DNA of 64,000 bases, taken from assembly GCF_039710355.1 (NCBI RefSeq), contig NZ_JBDKWZ010000024.1, positions 51,652-115,651 of the forward strand, read 5' to 3'. Below, piece by piece: positions 1 to 7,770 of this stretch; within the stretch, counting starts at the first letter, position 1, and each line of letters opens with the position of its first letter. A program made the position numbers and the translations under genes. Below the pieces are notes generated by a model. That model ran no database searches. It saw only the letters and a list, made by a program, of their open reading frames with translations, and was not told the origin of the DNA. Source of the DNA: Rapidithrix thailandica (GTDB lineage Bacteria > Bacteroidota > Bacteroidia > Cytophagales > Flammeovirgaceae).

Positions 1-1
1 T

Positions 2-745
2 ACGCTTCCCGAGGTGATTTGCGCACAAAATTTTGACTTTAGAAAAGACCTGGATTCCTTGCAAATCTGGATTAATCAATTACCTCCGGCGTCACCGGTG
101 GGTTACTCCGGAGTGGGGGATGATAGTTTGGTAAACCTTTCTCAAGAGAAAATCAGCCGGAAACTACTTGAACTTTTAAACCACTCCGCTTTTCCGGTGG
201 ATAGTTTAAAGCCACTCGGCTTTTTTCATTTTACTACTTCGGATGATCAACAGTTTATGATCTGCCAATGGCAGGAATATACCGGAGGCACGGACCAACC
301 TTTTGCCAGTATTTTCTGCTATTCCTCAAGCCCGCAAAAGGAAAGAGTAGCCAGTCCATCGGGTTATACCGTTCATTTTGAAAAGATTTACAGTTTACCA
401 GGTCACCGTTATGTTTTGGAAGGAAGTGCAAGTCCTTGTAGTTCTTGTTTTGAAAGTTATCTGCTCATAGTGGCCCTTGTAAAGGATACTTTTAAAACGC
501 TATCGAGTTGTTACCTATCAGACAGGGCCTGGGAATCTTATCTTGCTTTCGATCCCGAACAGCAAGGAGTTTCTTTCGACCTGGGTCAAAGTGATCTTGC
601 CGAGTTACGGATCATCCATTATGGTAAATCCGTGTATTCCTTGGCACAGGATACCCTCAAAGCCACCCGGTTTTCGCTGGAATCTAAAGCTCATTTTATA
701 GGGAATATTGAGTTGGATGGTGACGGACTACTTTGGTTGAAATAA
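2..745 (+). CDS. Hypothetical secreted protein, 5' end outside the window
   Basis: The frame is open from base 2, so the gene is cut by the window edge and the GTG at 14 is probably not the true start. The first visible residues (TLPEVICAQN) look like the end of a signal peptide with a cleavage site after AQ, so the mature protein would begin almost at the window edge and be exported. About 243 residues are visible, with three close cysteines (CSSCFE, near residues 142-146) but no motif that I recognise. The gene ends 110 bases before an AraC-type regulator on the same strand. I cannot assign a family or function. Coding status is supported by length, normal Bacteroidota codon use and the absence of a better competing frame. 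Confidence 0.7.
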   Translation, partial: TLPEVICAQNFDFRKDLDSLQIWINQLPPASPVGYSGVGDDSLVNLSQEKISRKLLELLNHSAFPVDSLKPLGFFHFTTSDDQQFMICQWQEYTGGTDQPFASIFCYSSSPQKERVASPSGYTVHFEKIYSLPGHRYVLEGSASPCSSCFESYLLIVALVKDTFKTLSSCYLSDRAWESYLAFDPEQQGVSFDLGQSDLAELRIIHYGKSVYSLAQDTLKATRFSLESKAHFIGNIELDGDGLLWLK

Positions 746-822
746 ACTTAATGTTACACCCAAATGATTTTTAACGGATGAGCTAAAAAGCATTTGGAGT
801 CTGATATTTCTTCAAGCCTTTT

Positions 823-830
823 TATCTTTG
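823..830 (+). promoter_or_regulatory. Candidate Bacteroidota -7 promoter element (TATCTTTG)
   Basis: TATCTTTG matches the Bacteroidota -7 consensus TAnnTTTG and lies 26 bases before the proposed TTG start of the AraC gene. A TTTG at 793-796 is the only obvious -33 candidate, but the spacing (26 bases) is longer than usual, so only the -7 part is convincing. Confidence 0.3.
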
Positions 831-855
831 TCTGAAATGATAACTCAACAGAAAT

Positions 856-1743
856 TTGGCAAAACGTTCTTCCAATAGTATCTCTACCTTACCCACCTTG
901 GGTATTTCCGATATGGATGTGACCTTGTCATCCACCACAGGGTTTACGCTGTTCCGGCATGAGGAGAAAGGGAAGAGCGATGTACCTTTAGGACATAAAC
1001 ATGATTTTTATCTGCTCTTGTTTGTCAAATCCGGAGAGGGAGTGCATAATATTGATTTTGTGGACTATCCTGTACAAGCACAACAGGTTTTTTTTCTGGC
1101 TCCGGGTCAGGTTCATAGTTGGAAATTGAAGAAAGATACCGTAGGTTTTCAATTGATGTTTTCCCCTGAGTTCTTACCGATTCCCCCCGGAAAGCTTTCG
1201 TTTTTTTCTAATTCTTCTTCTCCCGAACTACCCCTGAGCGATATACAATCAACGCTTCTGGAATCCGAATTCCGGGCGATTGAAAATGAAACCCATCAAA
1301 CAGATGGGTTAAGCGGTTTTCTTTTACGGCATCGTTTATGGACTTGCTTACTTTTATTGCAGCGTTGGTATACAGAGCATCATGCGATTAGAATCCAATC
1401 GGCCGCTCACCGTACCACTCATGATTTTATGGAATTGCTGGAACAACATTATCCGGAGCAAAGTAGTGTACAGTTCTATGCCAATGCCTTGCACCTCAGC
1501 TCCAACTACCTGAATGTTATCTGTAAAAAAGAATTGGGTCTAACAGCCGGGGAAGTGATTCGCAACCGACTATTGTTGGAAGCGAAACGCTTGTTGACTT
1601 TCACGCAAAATGATATCAAAGAAATTGCCTTTCAATTGGGGTTTGAGGATGCCCCGTATTTTACTCGCTTTTTTAAAAAACTCGATGGCCGGACACCTTC
1701 CGAATTCCGGCAAAATTCACGAATAGTACCAGCATCCGAATAA
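856..1743 (+). CDS. AraC-family transcriptional regulator (cupin N-terminal domain)
   Basis: This is a predicted DNA-binding regulator of 295 residues. The N-terminal half resembles the cupin sensor domain of AraC proteins (GHKHDFYLLLFVKSG near 45-60, then a FFLAPGQVHSW stretch). The C-terminal about 100 residues form the double helix-turn-helix: YANALHLSSNYLNVICKKE, then IKEIAFQLGFEDAPYFTRFF, ending in the usual GRTPSEFRQ. The frame is closed by a stop at 841. The earliest usable start is therefore TTG at 856, with the first ATG at 913, which would remove 19 residues before the cupin; either is possible. No target gene is evident beside it. The family is certain; the ligand and regulon are unknown. 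Confidence 0.9.
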   Translation: MAKRSSNSISTLPTLGISDMDVTLSSTTGFTLFRHEEKGKSDVPLGHKHDFYLLLFVKSGEGVHNIDFVDYPVQAQQVFFLAPGQVHSWKLKKDTVGFQLMFSPEFLPIPPGKLSFFSNSSSPELPLSDIQSTLLESEFRAIENETHQTDGLSGFLLRHRLWTCLLLLQRWYTEHHAIRIQSAAHRTTHDFMELLEQHYPEQSSVQFYANALHLSSNYLNVICKKELGLTAGEVIRNRLLLEAKRLLTFTQNDIKEIAFQLGFEDAPYFTRFFKKLDGRTPSEFRQNSRIVPASE

Positions 1744-1909
1744 TTAGGATAAGCCTTTCCGGTACATCTTGCTGTTATTTTGTATCCTTAAACCAAAACT
1801 TGAATAGCTATTAAACCTTATAAGGTGGATGGTTTGATGTTTGAACAAGATCGCCACTCTTTTTGTCAAAAAATGAGGGCATATCGCTTACTCGAAAAAC
1901 TCGGAATAA

Positions 1910-2596
1910 ATGAAACTTTTCAAAGTGTATTTAGGAGTCCTGATGCTGCTTAATGTAGCATGTACCGGAAACACACAACAATTAACCTTTATGAAATCAG
2001 ATCAACACCCATTGTTACGGGCTGCACGAAATAATGACATAGAAAAGATAAATGTACTTCTTGCCCAAGGAAATCTGGATCTGGAAACTAAGAATACAGG
2101 AGGTAAAACAGCCTTATTATTGGCTACGGAGCAAAACCATTTGCAAGCGGCAAAACTTTTAATAGAGGCCGGGGCCAATGTCAATACACAGGATCAAATT
2201 CAGGACAGTCCGTTTTTGTTGGCCGGAGCCAGGGGATATACGGAGATCCTCCGCCTGTGTTTTGAAGCAAATCCGGATTACACGGTTTTTAACCGTTACG
2301 GAGGAACCGCCTTGATTCCCGCTTGTGAAAGAGGGCATGTGGAAACGGTCAAAGAGATTTTGTTACATAAAGACTTCCCGATAGATCATGTAAACAAACT
2401 GGGTTGGACGGCTTTGATGGAGGCGATATTACTGAGTGACGGAGGGCCTAAACATGTTCAAATCGTACAAATGCTGGTGGATGCAGGTTGTGATGTCAAT
2501 ATTCCGGATCATGACGGCATTACACCTTTGACCCTTGCAAAGAGTAGAGGTTATGATAAAATTACGGAAATTCTGCAAAAGGCAGGAGCAAAATAA
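1910..2596 (+). CDS. Ankyrin-repeat lipoprotein
   Basis: A 228-residue protein with a lipoprotein signal peptide (residues 1-18, lipobox LNVAC with Cys18), followed by about five ankyrin repeats. These are recognisable from phrases such as LLRAARNNDIEKINVLLAQG, KTALLLATEQNHLQAAKLL, GWTALMEAILLSDGG and DGITPLTLAKSRGYDKI. Ankyrin repeats bind proteins, so a periplasmic or outer-membrane scaffolding or inhibitory role is likely, but no partner is visible. A leading ATG at 1910 gives the signal peptide directly. A strong terminator lies 130 bases downstream, so this is probably a single-gene unit. Confidence 0.9.
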   Translation: MKLFKVYLGVLMLLNVACTGNTQQLTFMKSDQHPLLRAARNNDIEKINVLLAQGNLDLETKNTGGKTALLLATEQNHLQAAKLLIEAGANVNTQDQIQDSPFLLAGARGYTEILRLCFEANPDYTVFNRYGGTALIPACERGHVETVKEILLHKDFPIDHVNKLGWTALMEAILLSDGGPKHVQIVQMLVDAGCDVNIPDHDGITPLTLAKSRGYDKITEILQKAGAK

Positions 2597-2725
2597 ATCT
2601 GAAAACGTAAACAGATTGTGCCGGAAATCCCAAACGGGAATCCGGTGTCATCATGGATTTTCTATATCAGTCTTATTACAACTATCTATTTGCATTAAAA
2701 GAAAACGTACGATTTAATTCCATGT

Positions 2726-2759
2726 AACCAGGCCCTCTTTTTGGAGGTGCCTGGTTTTT
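2726..2759 (+). terminator. Rho-independent terminator after the ankyrin gene
   Basis: Arms AACCAGGC (2726-2733) and GCCTGGTT (2749-2756) enclose an inner CCTC/GAGG stem, followed by a run of T to 2759. It ends the transcript of the upstream ankyrin-repeat gene before the MFS gene. Confidence 0.85.
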
Positions 2760-2816
2760 GTTACAGGGGATGCGAAGTATCAAGAGTAACGATCAACCAG
2801 AAGAAGAAACAATTTT

Positions 2817-4022
2817 ATGCAAACAACAAACACAGCTCCGGCTCAAACAGCTAACAGGATAGCGACAGCCTCTACAGACACCCCTCTGTCTTCCTCATTA
2901 GTAGGGTGGATGGCAATCACTTGCGGACTGGTAGTCGCTAATTTGTACTTTAACCAACCGCTATTGGCTGAAATCGGAAAAGCCTTTCAAAAGACAGACA
3001 AACAGGTGAGTTGGATAGCCACCATTACACAATTGGGGTATACGGTTGGGTTGCTGTTGGTAGTCCCCTTAGGCGACAAACTGGAAAGGAAAAAACTAAT
3101 CCTGATCAAACTCGTTTTGGCGGCTATCTCATTGGCCGTAGTGGCTTCCAGTCAGCATTTTTATACCATGCTTATTGCCAGTTTGTTTGTAGGGATTTTC
3201 TCGGTGGTGCCTCAACTGCTTTTACCCATGGCAGCGCAATTGGCACGTCCCGAAAAGCGAGGCAAAATAGTCGGTACGGTAATGAGTGGATTGTTGATTG
3301 GTATTTTACTTTCCCGTACCATCAGCGGATATGTGGGCGCCCATTTGGGTTGGAGGGCCATCTTTTGGATTGGAGCGGTGGTGATGCTCTTGTTGGATGG
3401 AATTCTGGCTTTTATGTTGCCTAAAGACCAACCTGTTTATAAAGGAACTTATTCGCATCTAATGCGCTCACTGTGGACCTTGGTGAAGGACCAAGCCATA
3501 CTGAGAAAATCAGCAGGAGTGGGGTTTATGATGTTTGGGGCTTTCAGCATCTTCTGGACAACCCTGGTGTTCTTTTTGGAAGGGGCACCTTACCATTATA
3601 AAAGCGATATGGTAGGGCTTTTCGGACTTATAGGGGCTTGTGGGGCCTTTGCCGCTCCCTTAGCCGGAAAAACAGCTGACCGGAAAGGAGCCGACTTCAC
3701 GGCCGTATTTGGTATGTTGATCGCACTCAGTGCTTTTGTCGTTATGGGGATAGGAGGGAACTGGTTGATTGCCTTGATCCTTGGAGTGATCCTGTTGGAC
3801 ATTGGTATGCAGGTTACTCATATTTCCAATCAGTCACGGGTATTTGCCCTGATCCCGGAAGCCCGTAGCCGGCTGAACACCGTTTATATGACTTCAGCAT
3901 TTACCGGTAGCTCATTGGGTTCACTTCTGGGAAGCATGGCTTGGCATTACGGCCAATGGCCAGGTGTTTGTCTGTTGGGGTTTGTGTTTATAGGAACCGC
4001 ATATTTGATCAACCGGAATTAA
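2817..4022 (+). CDS. MFS transporter (drug/sugar exporter type)
   Basis: A 401-residue major facilitator with 12 predicted membrane segments beginning at about residue 30. Segments 2 and 3 are separated by a motif-A-like loop (PLGDKLERKKLI, near residue 82). The pairing of NLYFNQPLL in segment 1 with RGKIVGTVMSG near residue 143 is typical of the YnfM/SotB-like proton-driven efflux group. It should act in the inner membrane, exporting a small molecule; the substrate cannot be read from the sequence. The ATG at 2817 precedes a hydrophilic Thr/Ala-rich N-terminus. It lies alone, between a terminator and a DUF4259 gene 196 bases downstream. Confidence 0.9.
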   Translation: MQTTNTAPAQTANRIATASTDTPLSSSLVGWMAITCGLVVANLYFNQPLLAEIGKAFQKTDKQVSWIATITQLGYTVGLLLVVPLGDKLERKKLILIKLVLAAISLAVVASSQHFYTMLIASLFVGIFSVVPQLLLPMAAQLARPEKRGKIVGTVMSGLLIGILLSRTISGYVGAHLGWRAIFWIGAVVMLLLDGILAFMLPKDQPVYKGTYSHLMRSLWTLVKDQAILRKSAGVGFMMFGAFSIFWTTLVFFLEGAPYHYKSDMVGLFGLIGACGAFAAPLAGKTADRKGADFTAVFGMLIALSAFVVMGIGGNWLIALILGVILLDIGMQVTHISNQSRVFALIPEARSRLNTVYMTSAFTGSSLGSLLGSMAWHYGQWPGVCLLGFVFIGTAYLINRN

Positions 4023-4218
4023 GATCAATCGTTGAAAAATACTGTTTTGCCGCATCAAAATAGACAACAAGCAGTGGTAAAGCGAGAAAAAAAATTCTTT
4101 TGACGTTTAAGGAATTGGCTTAATGTTTTATATTAGCGATTGATAAGATAGGATGCCTACAAGGTAGTAATGCTTATCTATTTGTAATTTAAAATACTAA
4201 ACTAATTTATTTGTAAAA

Positions 4219-4662
4219 ATGGGTGCTTGGGGCACAAAAGTTTTTGAAGACGATTTAAGTTTTGACTGGTACGATGAATTTTGCGAAAGTGACCAGTCCA
4301 TTGAAAAATTAGAGAATGCCTTTGAGGATGTCATTGAGACAGAAGATTACCTGGATCATGAGTTTGGCATAGCAGCATTAGTTTCTGCGGAATTGCTGGC
4401 TGCCGCCTTAGGTGCTCCCTCCGAAGATTTTCCCAAAGAAGATTACCACCAGGGTGAGGATGGGGATGATCCCTTACCTCTGTTGAACCTGGGAAGAATT
4501 AGGGAAGATATCGATGCTGAATTGGTAGAAAAAGCCAGGAAAGCTGTGAAAAAGGTGGGGCATTTTAGCCATTCGGAAATCAGAGAACTATGGGAAGAAT
4601 CCGACTCTTATGAGGAATGGCTCCGTACTCTTTCAGAGTTAATCGAGCGATTAAAAATGTAA
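4219..4662 (+). CDS. DUF4259 family protein
   Basis: A small acidic cytoplasmic protein (147 residues) starting MGAWGTKVFEDDLSFDWYDE, the N-terminal signature of the DUF4259 family (MGAWG...FEnD.a.DW). The middle holds an Ala/Leu-rich helix (IAALVSAELLAAALGAPSEDFP). The C-terminus is charged and helical, with SDSYEEWLRTL as in other members. The function is not established, and no signal peptide is present. It is followed by a perfect 13-bp hairpin that separates it from the convergent phosphoesterase gene. Confidence 0.88.
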   Translation: MGAWGTKVFEDDLSFDWYDEFCESDQSIEKLENAFEDVIETEDYLDHEFGIAALVSAELLAAALGAPSEDFPKEDYHQGEDGDDPLPLLNLGRIREDIDAELVEKARKAVKKVGHFSHSEIRELWEESDSYEEWLRTLSELIERLKM

Positions 4663-4667
4663 GGATT

Positions 4668-4705
4668 GTAACTGTCCGGTTCCCTTTGTATGACCGGACA
4701 GTTAC
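4668..4705. terminator. Bidirectional terminator-like hairpin between convergent genes
   Basis: A perfect 13-bp inverted repeat, GTAACTGTCCGGT (4668-4680) and ACCGGACAGTTAC (4693-4705), with a 12-base loop. It sits between the ends of the DUF4259 gene and the convergent phosphoesterase gene. There is no long T tract on either strand, so it may act as an mRNA 3'-end stabiliser as much as a terminator. Confidence 0.65.
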
Positions 4706-4758
4706 CCACAATATTCACGGCTTCCGGAAGCTTGCCGTGGTGGGTTGTTGCTACAGTA

Positions 4759-5595
4759 TCAAAAATACAAAGTCCTTTGGGGCTCCCTTCCAAACCCTTC
4801 TATTTCCAAACGGTTTTGATAAACATGGACTATCCCATAGGCAGATTGTTCTTGTGTTTCTACTACTCCATGCATCGTCAGGAAGTGGATATGCCCCTGT
4901 TTGGCATAATCTCCGGCATGGTTATGGCCATTCAGATACGCCACAATATTGGGATATTGCTGTAGCAAGTTGTTGAGTTCCCGGTGGTTCCACAGGTTGT
5001 ACTTACTTTCCGGCCAAATGGGAAAATGACAAAATATAATTACTTTTTCGTCTTGTTGTTTGGCTGACTGTAAGACGTCCTCTAACCAGTCCAATTGGGT
5101 TTTACTGATTCCACCGTTCCATGCCTGGGCATTTTGCAGGTGTTGGGCTTGAAGAGATTTTAATTCTTCGAGTGCCTGGGAATATGCATCACTTTCTTTG
5201 GGATAAGCATAACAACTCACTTCATTGCCATCCAACACGATCAACCGGAAGTGTTGATGTTGAAAATGATAATAGCCTTTTTGCAAGCCTAATTTGCTGA
5301 GAACTTTGGATTTGTATTCCGGTCGGACTTCAAAATCATGGTTGCCCAATAAAGAATAAAAAGGTTTGTTCAAACCGGAAATCACCGGATTCACTGCTTC
5401 AAAACTTTTGTAATCCCGGTCGATCAGGTCGCCTAGTTGTATCACAAAAGCAAGCTCGCGCTTCTGAAACGTTTGAATGCAATCTTTTAATTTATGCAGG
5501 GCTTGCCGGTAATACCGCTGTTTAAAAGGGGGGTGGTCACAATATTGTACATCGGCAAAAACCCCAAATGAAAACTCCGCTTGTTCATTCATCAT
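4759..5595 (-). CDS. Metallophosphoesterase of the ADP-ribose/CDP-alcohol diphosphatase type
   Basis: A 278-residue calcineurin-like phosphoesterase with no signal peptide, so cytoplasmic. The metal-binding motifs are in order: FGVFADVQY (D-x-Q/H variant, near residue 14), QLGDLIDRD, LLGNHDFEV, FCHFPIWP and NGHNHAGDY. The early DVQY followed by RYYRQAL is characteristic of the ADPRM branch, Mn-dependent enzymes that cleave ADP-ribose and CDP-alcohols in nucleotide-sugar clean-up. The precise substrate is inferred from this resemblance. The gene is preceded by 76 bases from the NAD(P)-binding gene and may share its transcript; the two are plausibly linked through pyridine-nucleotide turnover, but this is weak. 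Confidence 0.88.
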   Translation of the reverse strand: MMNEQAEFSFGVFADVQYCDHPPFKQRYYRQALHKLKDCIQTFQKRELAFVIQLGDLIDRDYKSFEAVNPVISGLNKPFYSLLGNHDFEVRPEYKSKVLSKLGLQKGYYHFQHQHFRLIVLDGNEVSCYAYPKESDAYSQALEELKSLQAQHLQNAQAWNGGISKTQLDWLEDVLQSAKQQDEKVIIFCHFPIWPESKYNLWNHRELNNLLQQYPNIVAYLNGHNHAGDYAKQGHIHFLTMHGVVETQEQSAYGIVHVYQNRLEIEGFGREPQRTLYF

Positions 5596-5671
5596 AATAC
5601 ATCACTCCTTTTTCCGGACAAAGTTAGTGTACACCAACTATTGAGTGCAAATAGCTTGGACGACAATGTAA

Positions 5672-6556
5672 TTATGATACCGGGGAACCGGCAAGTTGAT
5701 CAAAACCTGTTTTCTGTACTTTTTCAAAGTGTTTTTGTAAGGTATGTTTTCCATATACCGGAGCTACCATATCCATGGACATCGCCGTCAGAAAAAACTC
5801 GACCGGGCCATAGGTTTTCGAGCTGGTGAAAGTGCGGGCCAGAAAGGTAACCAGTTGAGTGAGCCATAAAGGTAAATACGTGATTTTGGCTTTCTTTCCA
5901 CATACGGCAAAAGCCATTTGGGCAATCTGTTTATGGGAGAGTACTTCCGGTCCACCTACCGGAATTTGTTTTTCTTGTGAGTGAATGCTTTGGACACAAA
6001 CTTCGGCCAGGTCTTCTCCGTGAATCGGGTTGGCTTTGCATTCTCCATTACCAATCAGGTACACTCTGCCGTTATTCGCCATATTCAGGATTTCTGTCAT
6101 ATCGGAAAAAAAGCCATCGGGCCGGACGATACAATACTCCATGCCCGACTGTTGAAGTTCCTCGGCAAACTTTTCTTTGGCCTCACATATTTTCAGTTGG
6201 GTTAACTGATCACCACGAAAGACCGACACATAAATGAACTTCTTTACTCCTTTGGCTTGTGCCATCCTTAGCAAGTTCATATTGGCCTGGTAATCTACAT
6301 CCATATATGTAAGTCCGTCTTTTTGCCGGGTGATCCCAACAGTGGAAATCACCACATCGGTATCTCGAAGAGCTTTTTCCAAGGTATCGGCCCGGGTTAC
6401 TTCTGCCTCGATAGCCTCATTGAGGTACGGTGATAAATCTTGAAGTTTTGATTTACTTCTGCCAATGGCTTTTACATAATACGCTTGCCGGGCAAGCTCT
6501 TTTACAATGTACCGGCCCAAATAGCCGGTGGCTCCTGCTACGAGTACTTTTTCCAT
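5672..6556 (-). CDS. NAD(P)-binding NmrA-like / SDR-type epimerase family protein
   Basis: A Rossmann-fold protein of 294 residues starting MEKVLVAGATGYLGRYI, with the GATGYLG dinucleotide-binding loop at residues 8-14 and a second-strand basic residue (AIGRSKSK) suggesting NADP(H). TDVVISTVGITRQ and KFIYVSVF follow, as in atypical SDR/NmrA proteins, which act as reductases or redox sensors. The catalytic YxxxK is not clear. I chose the ATG at 6556 because a longer reading would overlap the upstream AraC gene and add residues unlike the family. It lies 38 bases after that AraC gene on the same strand and is probably co-transcribed, perhaps as its target. Confidence 0.87.
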   Translation of the reverse strand: MEKVLVAGATGYLGRYIVKELARQAYYVKAIGRSKSKLQDLSPYLNEAIEAEVTRADTLEKALRDTDVVISTVGITRQKDGLTYMDVDYQANMNLLRMAQAKGVKKFIYVSVFRGDQLTQLKICEAKEKFAEELQQSGMEYCIVRPDGFFSDMTEILNMANNGRVYLIGNGECKANPIHGEDLAEVCVQSIHSQEKQIPVGGPEVLSHKQIAQMAFAVCGKKAKITYLPLWLTQLVTFLARTFTSSKTYGPVEFFLTAMSMDMVAPVYGKHTLQKHFEKVQKTGFDQLAGSPVS

Positions 6557-6594
6557 AGGGTTATTGATTGATGTTTGGTAATTTTTAGGCAATA

Positions 6595-7440
6595 TTAGCC
6601 TTGGCGGGAATGAGAGGATTGTAAAAAATCGGCTTTTTCCAGAATACACTTTTCACTTAAATATAATTCTCCTGAAAAATAACTTTTGGGAGCTACGCCA
6701 ATCAACTGCTTGAACTCACGGATAAAATGCGATTGGTCATAATACCCCAGTTTATAAATATCTAAAGCTTTGGTATGTGGTGAATAAGTTGTCAACACTT
6801 GACGGAATCGGGCCAATTTGCCGTATTGCTTTGGTGTAAGTCCCGTATAATGTTTGAAGTTCCGTTCAAACTTGCTGACCGAACAACAGTAAGTAGAAGC
6901 CAGATCACCTATTTGAATATTGCCTTTGGATAAGTCGATTGTGTGTACAATGGATTGAATCGGAATATTGGAAGTAGAAAGTTGTTTTTCCAGAAATGCT
7001 TTTTGTAAAAAGGAGTTGGCAAGCTGTACACGGTGGAGGTTATCCGGGGCTTCTTGTAATCGGGAAGTCAATTCTTTGATGGAAGGCATGAGCAGTTCGA
7101 CCGGAACAATGATATTGGTAAATTCATCGGCCGGGTAGCCTGTCAACAAGCTCCAGCCAAAAGGCCGGAAACAAATGGAAAATAGCCCTATTTTTCCACT
7201 GTATTGCAATTGATGATATTTGGTAAACTGACCGACTAATAAAAGCTCATTTTTACTTGTCGAGGAAGCATTCGCAATTTGAAAAGGGTCTCCATAGTTG
7301 ATCAATAAGTCTTGAAAACCCAAAGGAGGGACCCTGTCCCGAATCGAAGATTGTTGAGATGCAGGAACCTCCAATGCCCAATAACATTTGATAAAGGGTT
7401 GAAGCGCTGGGGCAACGGGTATTTCGAAGTATCCTTCCAT
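6595..7440 (-). CDS. AraC-family transcriptional regulator
   Basis: A 281-residue regulator. The N-terminal domain (IKCYWALEVP, VPPLGFQDLLINYGDPF, ICFRPFGWSLLTGYPADEF) matches the sensor domain common in Bacteroidota AraC proteins of the DUF6597 type. The C-terminal helix-turn-helix pair is clear: IGDLASTYCCSVSKFERNFK, then ALDIYKLGYYDQSHFIREFK and GVAPKSYF. The ATG at 7440 begins a normal MEGYFEIPVAPALQPFIKCYW N-terminus. It is the first gene of a short minus-strand unit with the NmrA-like gene. The ligand is unknown. Confidence 0.9.
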   Translation of the reverse strand: MEGYFEIPVAPALQPFIKCYWALEVPASQQSSIRDRVPPLGFQDLLINYGDPFQIANASSTSKNELLLVGQFTKYHQLQYSGKIGLFSICFRPFGWSLLTGYPADEFTNIIVPVELLMPSIKELTSRLQEAPDNLHRVQLANSFLQKAFLEKQLSTSNIPIQSIVHTIDLSKGNIQIGDLASTYCCSVSKFERNFKHYTGLTPKQYGKLARFRQVLTTYSPHTKALDIYKLGYYDQSHFIREFKQLIGVAPKSYFSGELYLSEKCILEKADFLQSSHSRQG

Positions 7441-7545
7441 AGTTTATCAATCGCAAAAATAAACGGCTGTTTGTAAAAAGGAACGTGTTTTTTGCAAGTA
7501 GCCGTAAAAAGTTTGACAAATACCGGAGTGCAAGGAAGTAGGGAA

Positions 7546-7584
7546 TAAAAAAAGCTCAAAAACCGGAATCTCCGGATTGAGCTT
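7546..7584 (-). terminator. Rho-independent terminator (minus strand)
   Basis: Arms AAGCTCAA (7552-7559) and TTGAGCTT (7577-7584) with an inner CCGGA/TCCGG stem (7563-7575). On the minus strand the hairpin is followed by a T-rich run through 7546. It should terminate transcripts from the TonB-receptor gene that ends at 7771. Confidence 0.75.
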
Positions 7585-7599
7585 AAGCGAGTTTTGAAT

Positions 7600-7730
7600 G
7601 AAGCTGTCTGAAAAGTCAAAAGAACATAAAATGCCACGAAGATTTTAAAGCACAAAGAGTCGCAAATATTTGATTTGTAATTCGTTATTTCTGCTTAGTG
7701 TCTTTGCGGCTATCAATCGACTGTTTTAGA
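7600..7730. repeat. Dispersed intergenic repeat, copy A
   Basis: About 131 bases with near-palindromic ends (GCTGTCTGAAAAGTC on the left; TCGACTGTTTTAGA on the right) and internal arms ATGCCACGAAGA and TCTTTGCGGCTAT. The same order of blocks, including CAAATATTTGATTT, occurs inverted at 45055-45194, and a short form lies at 18118-18177. It is non-coding and lies between a terminator and the TonB-receptor stop. Confidence 0.7.
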
Positions 7731-7770
7731 TCGCCTCCAAGTGAAAATATTAGCCAAAAAGGCCAAGTAC

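Noticed and set aside
2002..2184. Antisense frame inside the ankyrin gene
   Set aside because: A mirror of the repeat-rich coding sequence, with no independent support.
5672..6649. Longer start for the NmrA-like protein
   Set aside because: It would overlap the AraC gene by 55 bases and add 31 residues before the glycine-rich loop, which should be near the N-terminus.
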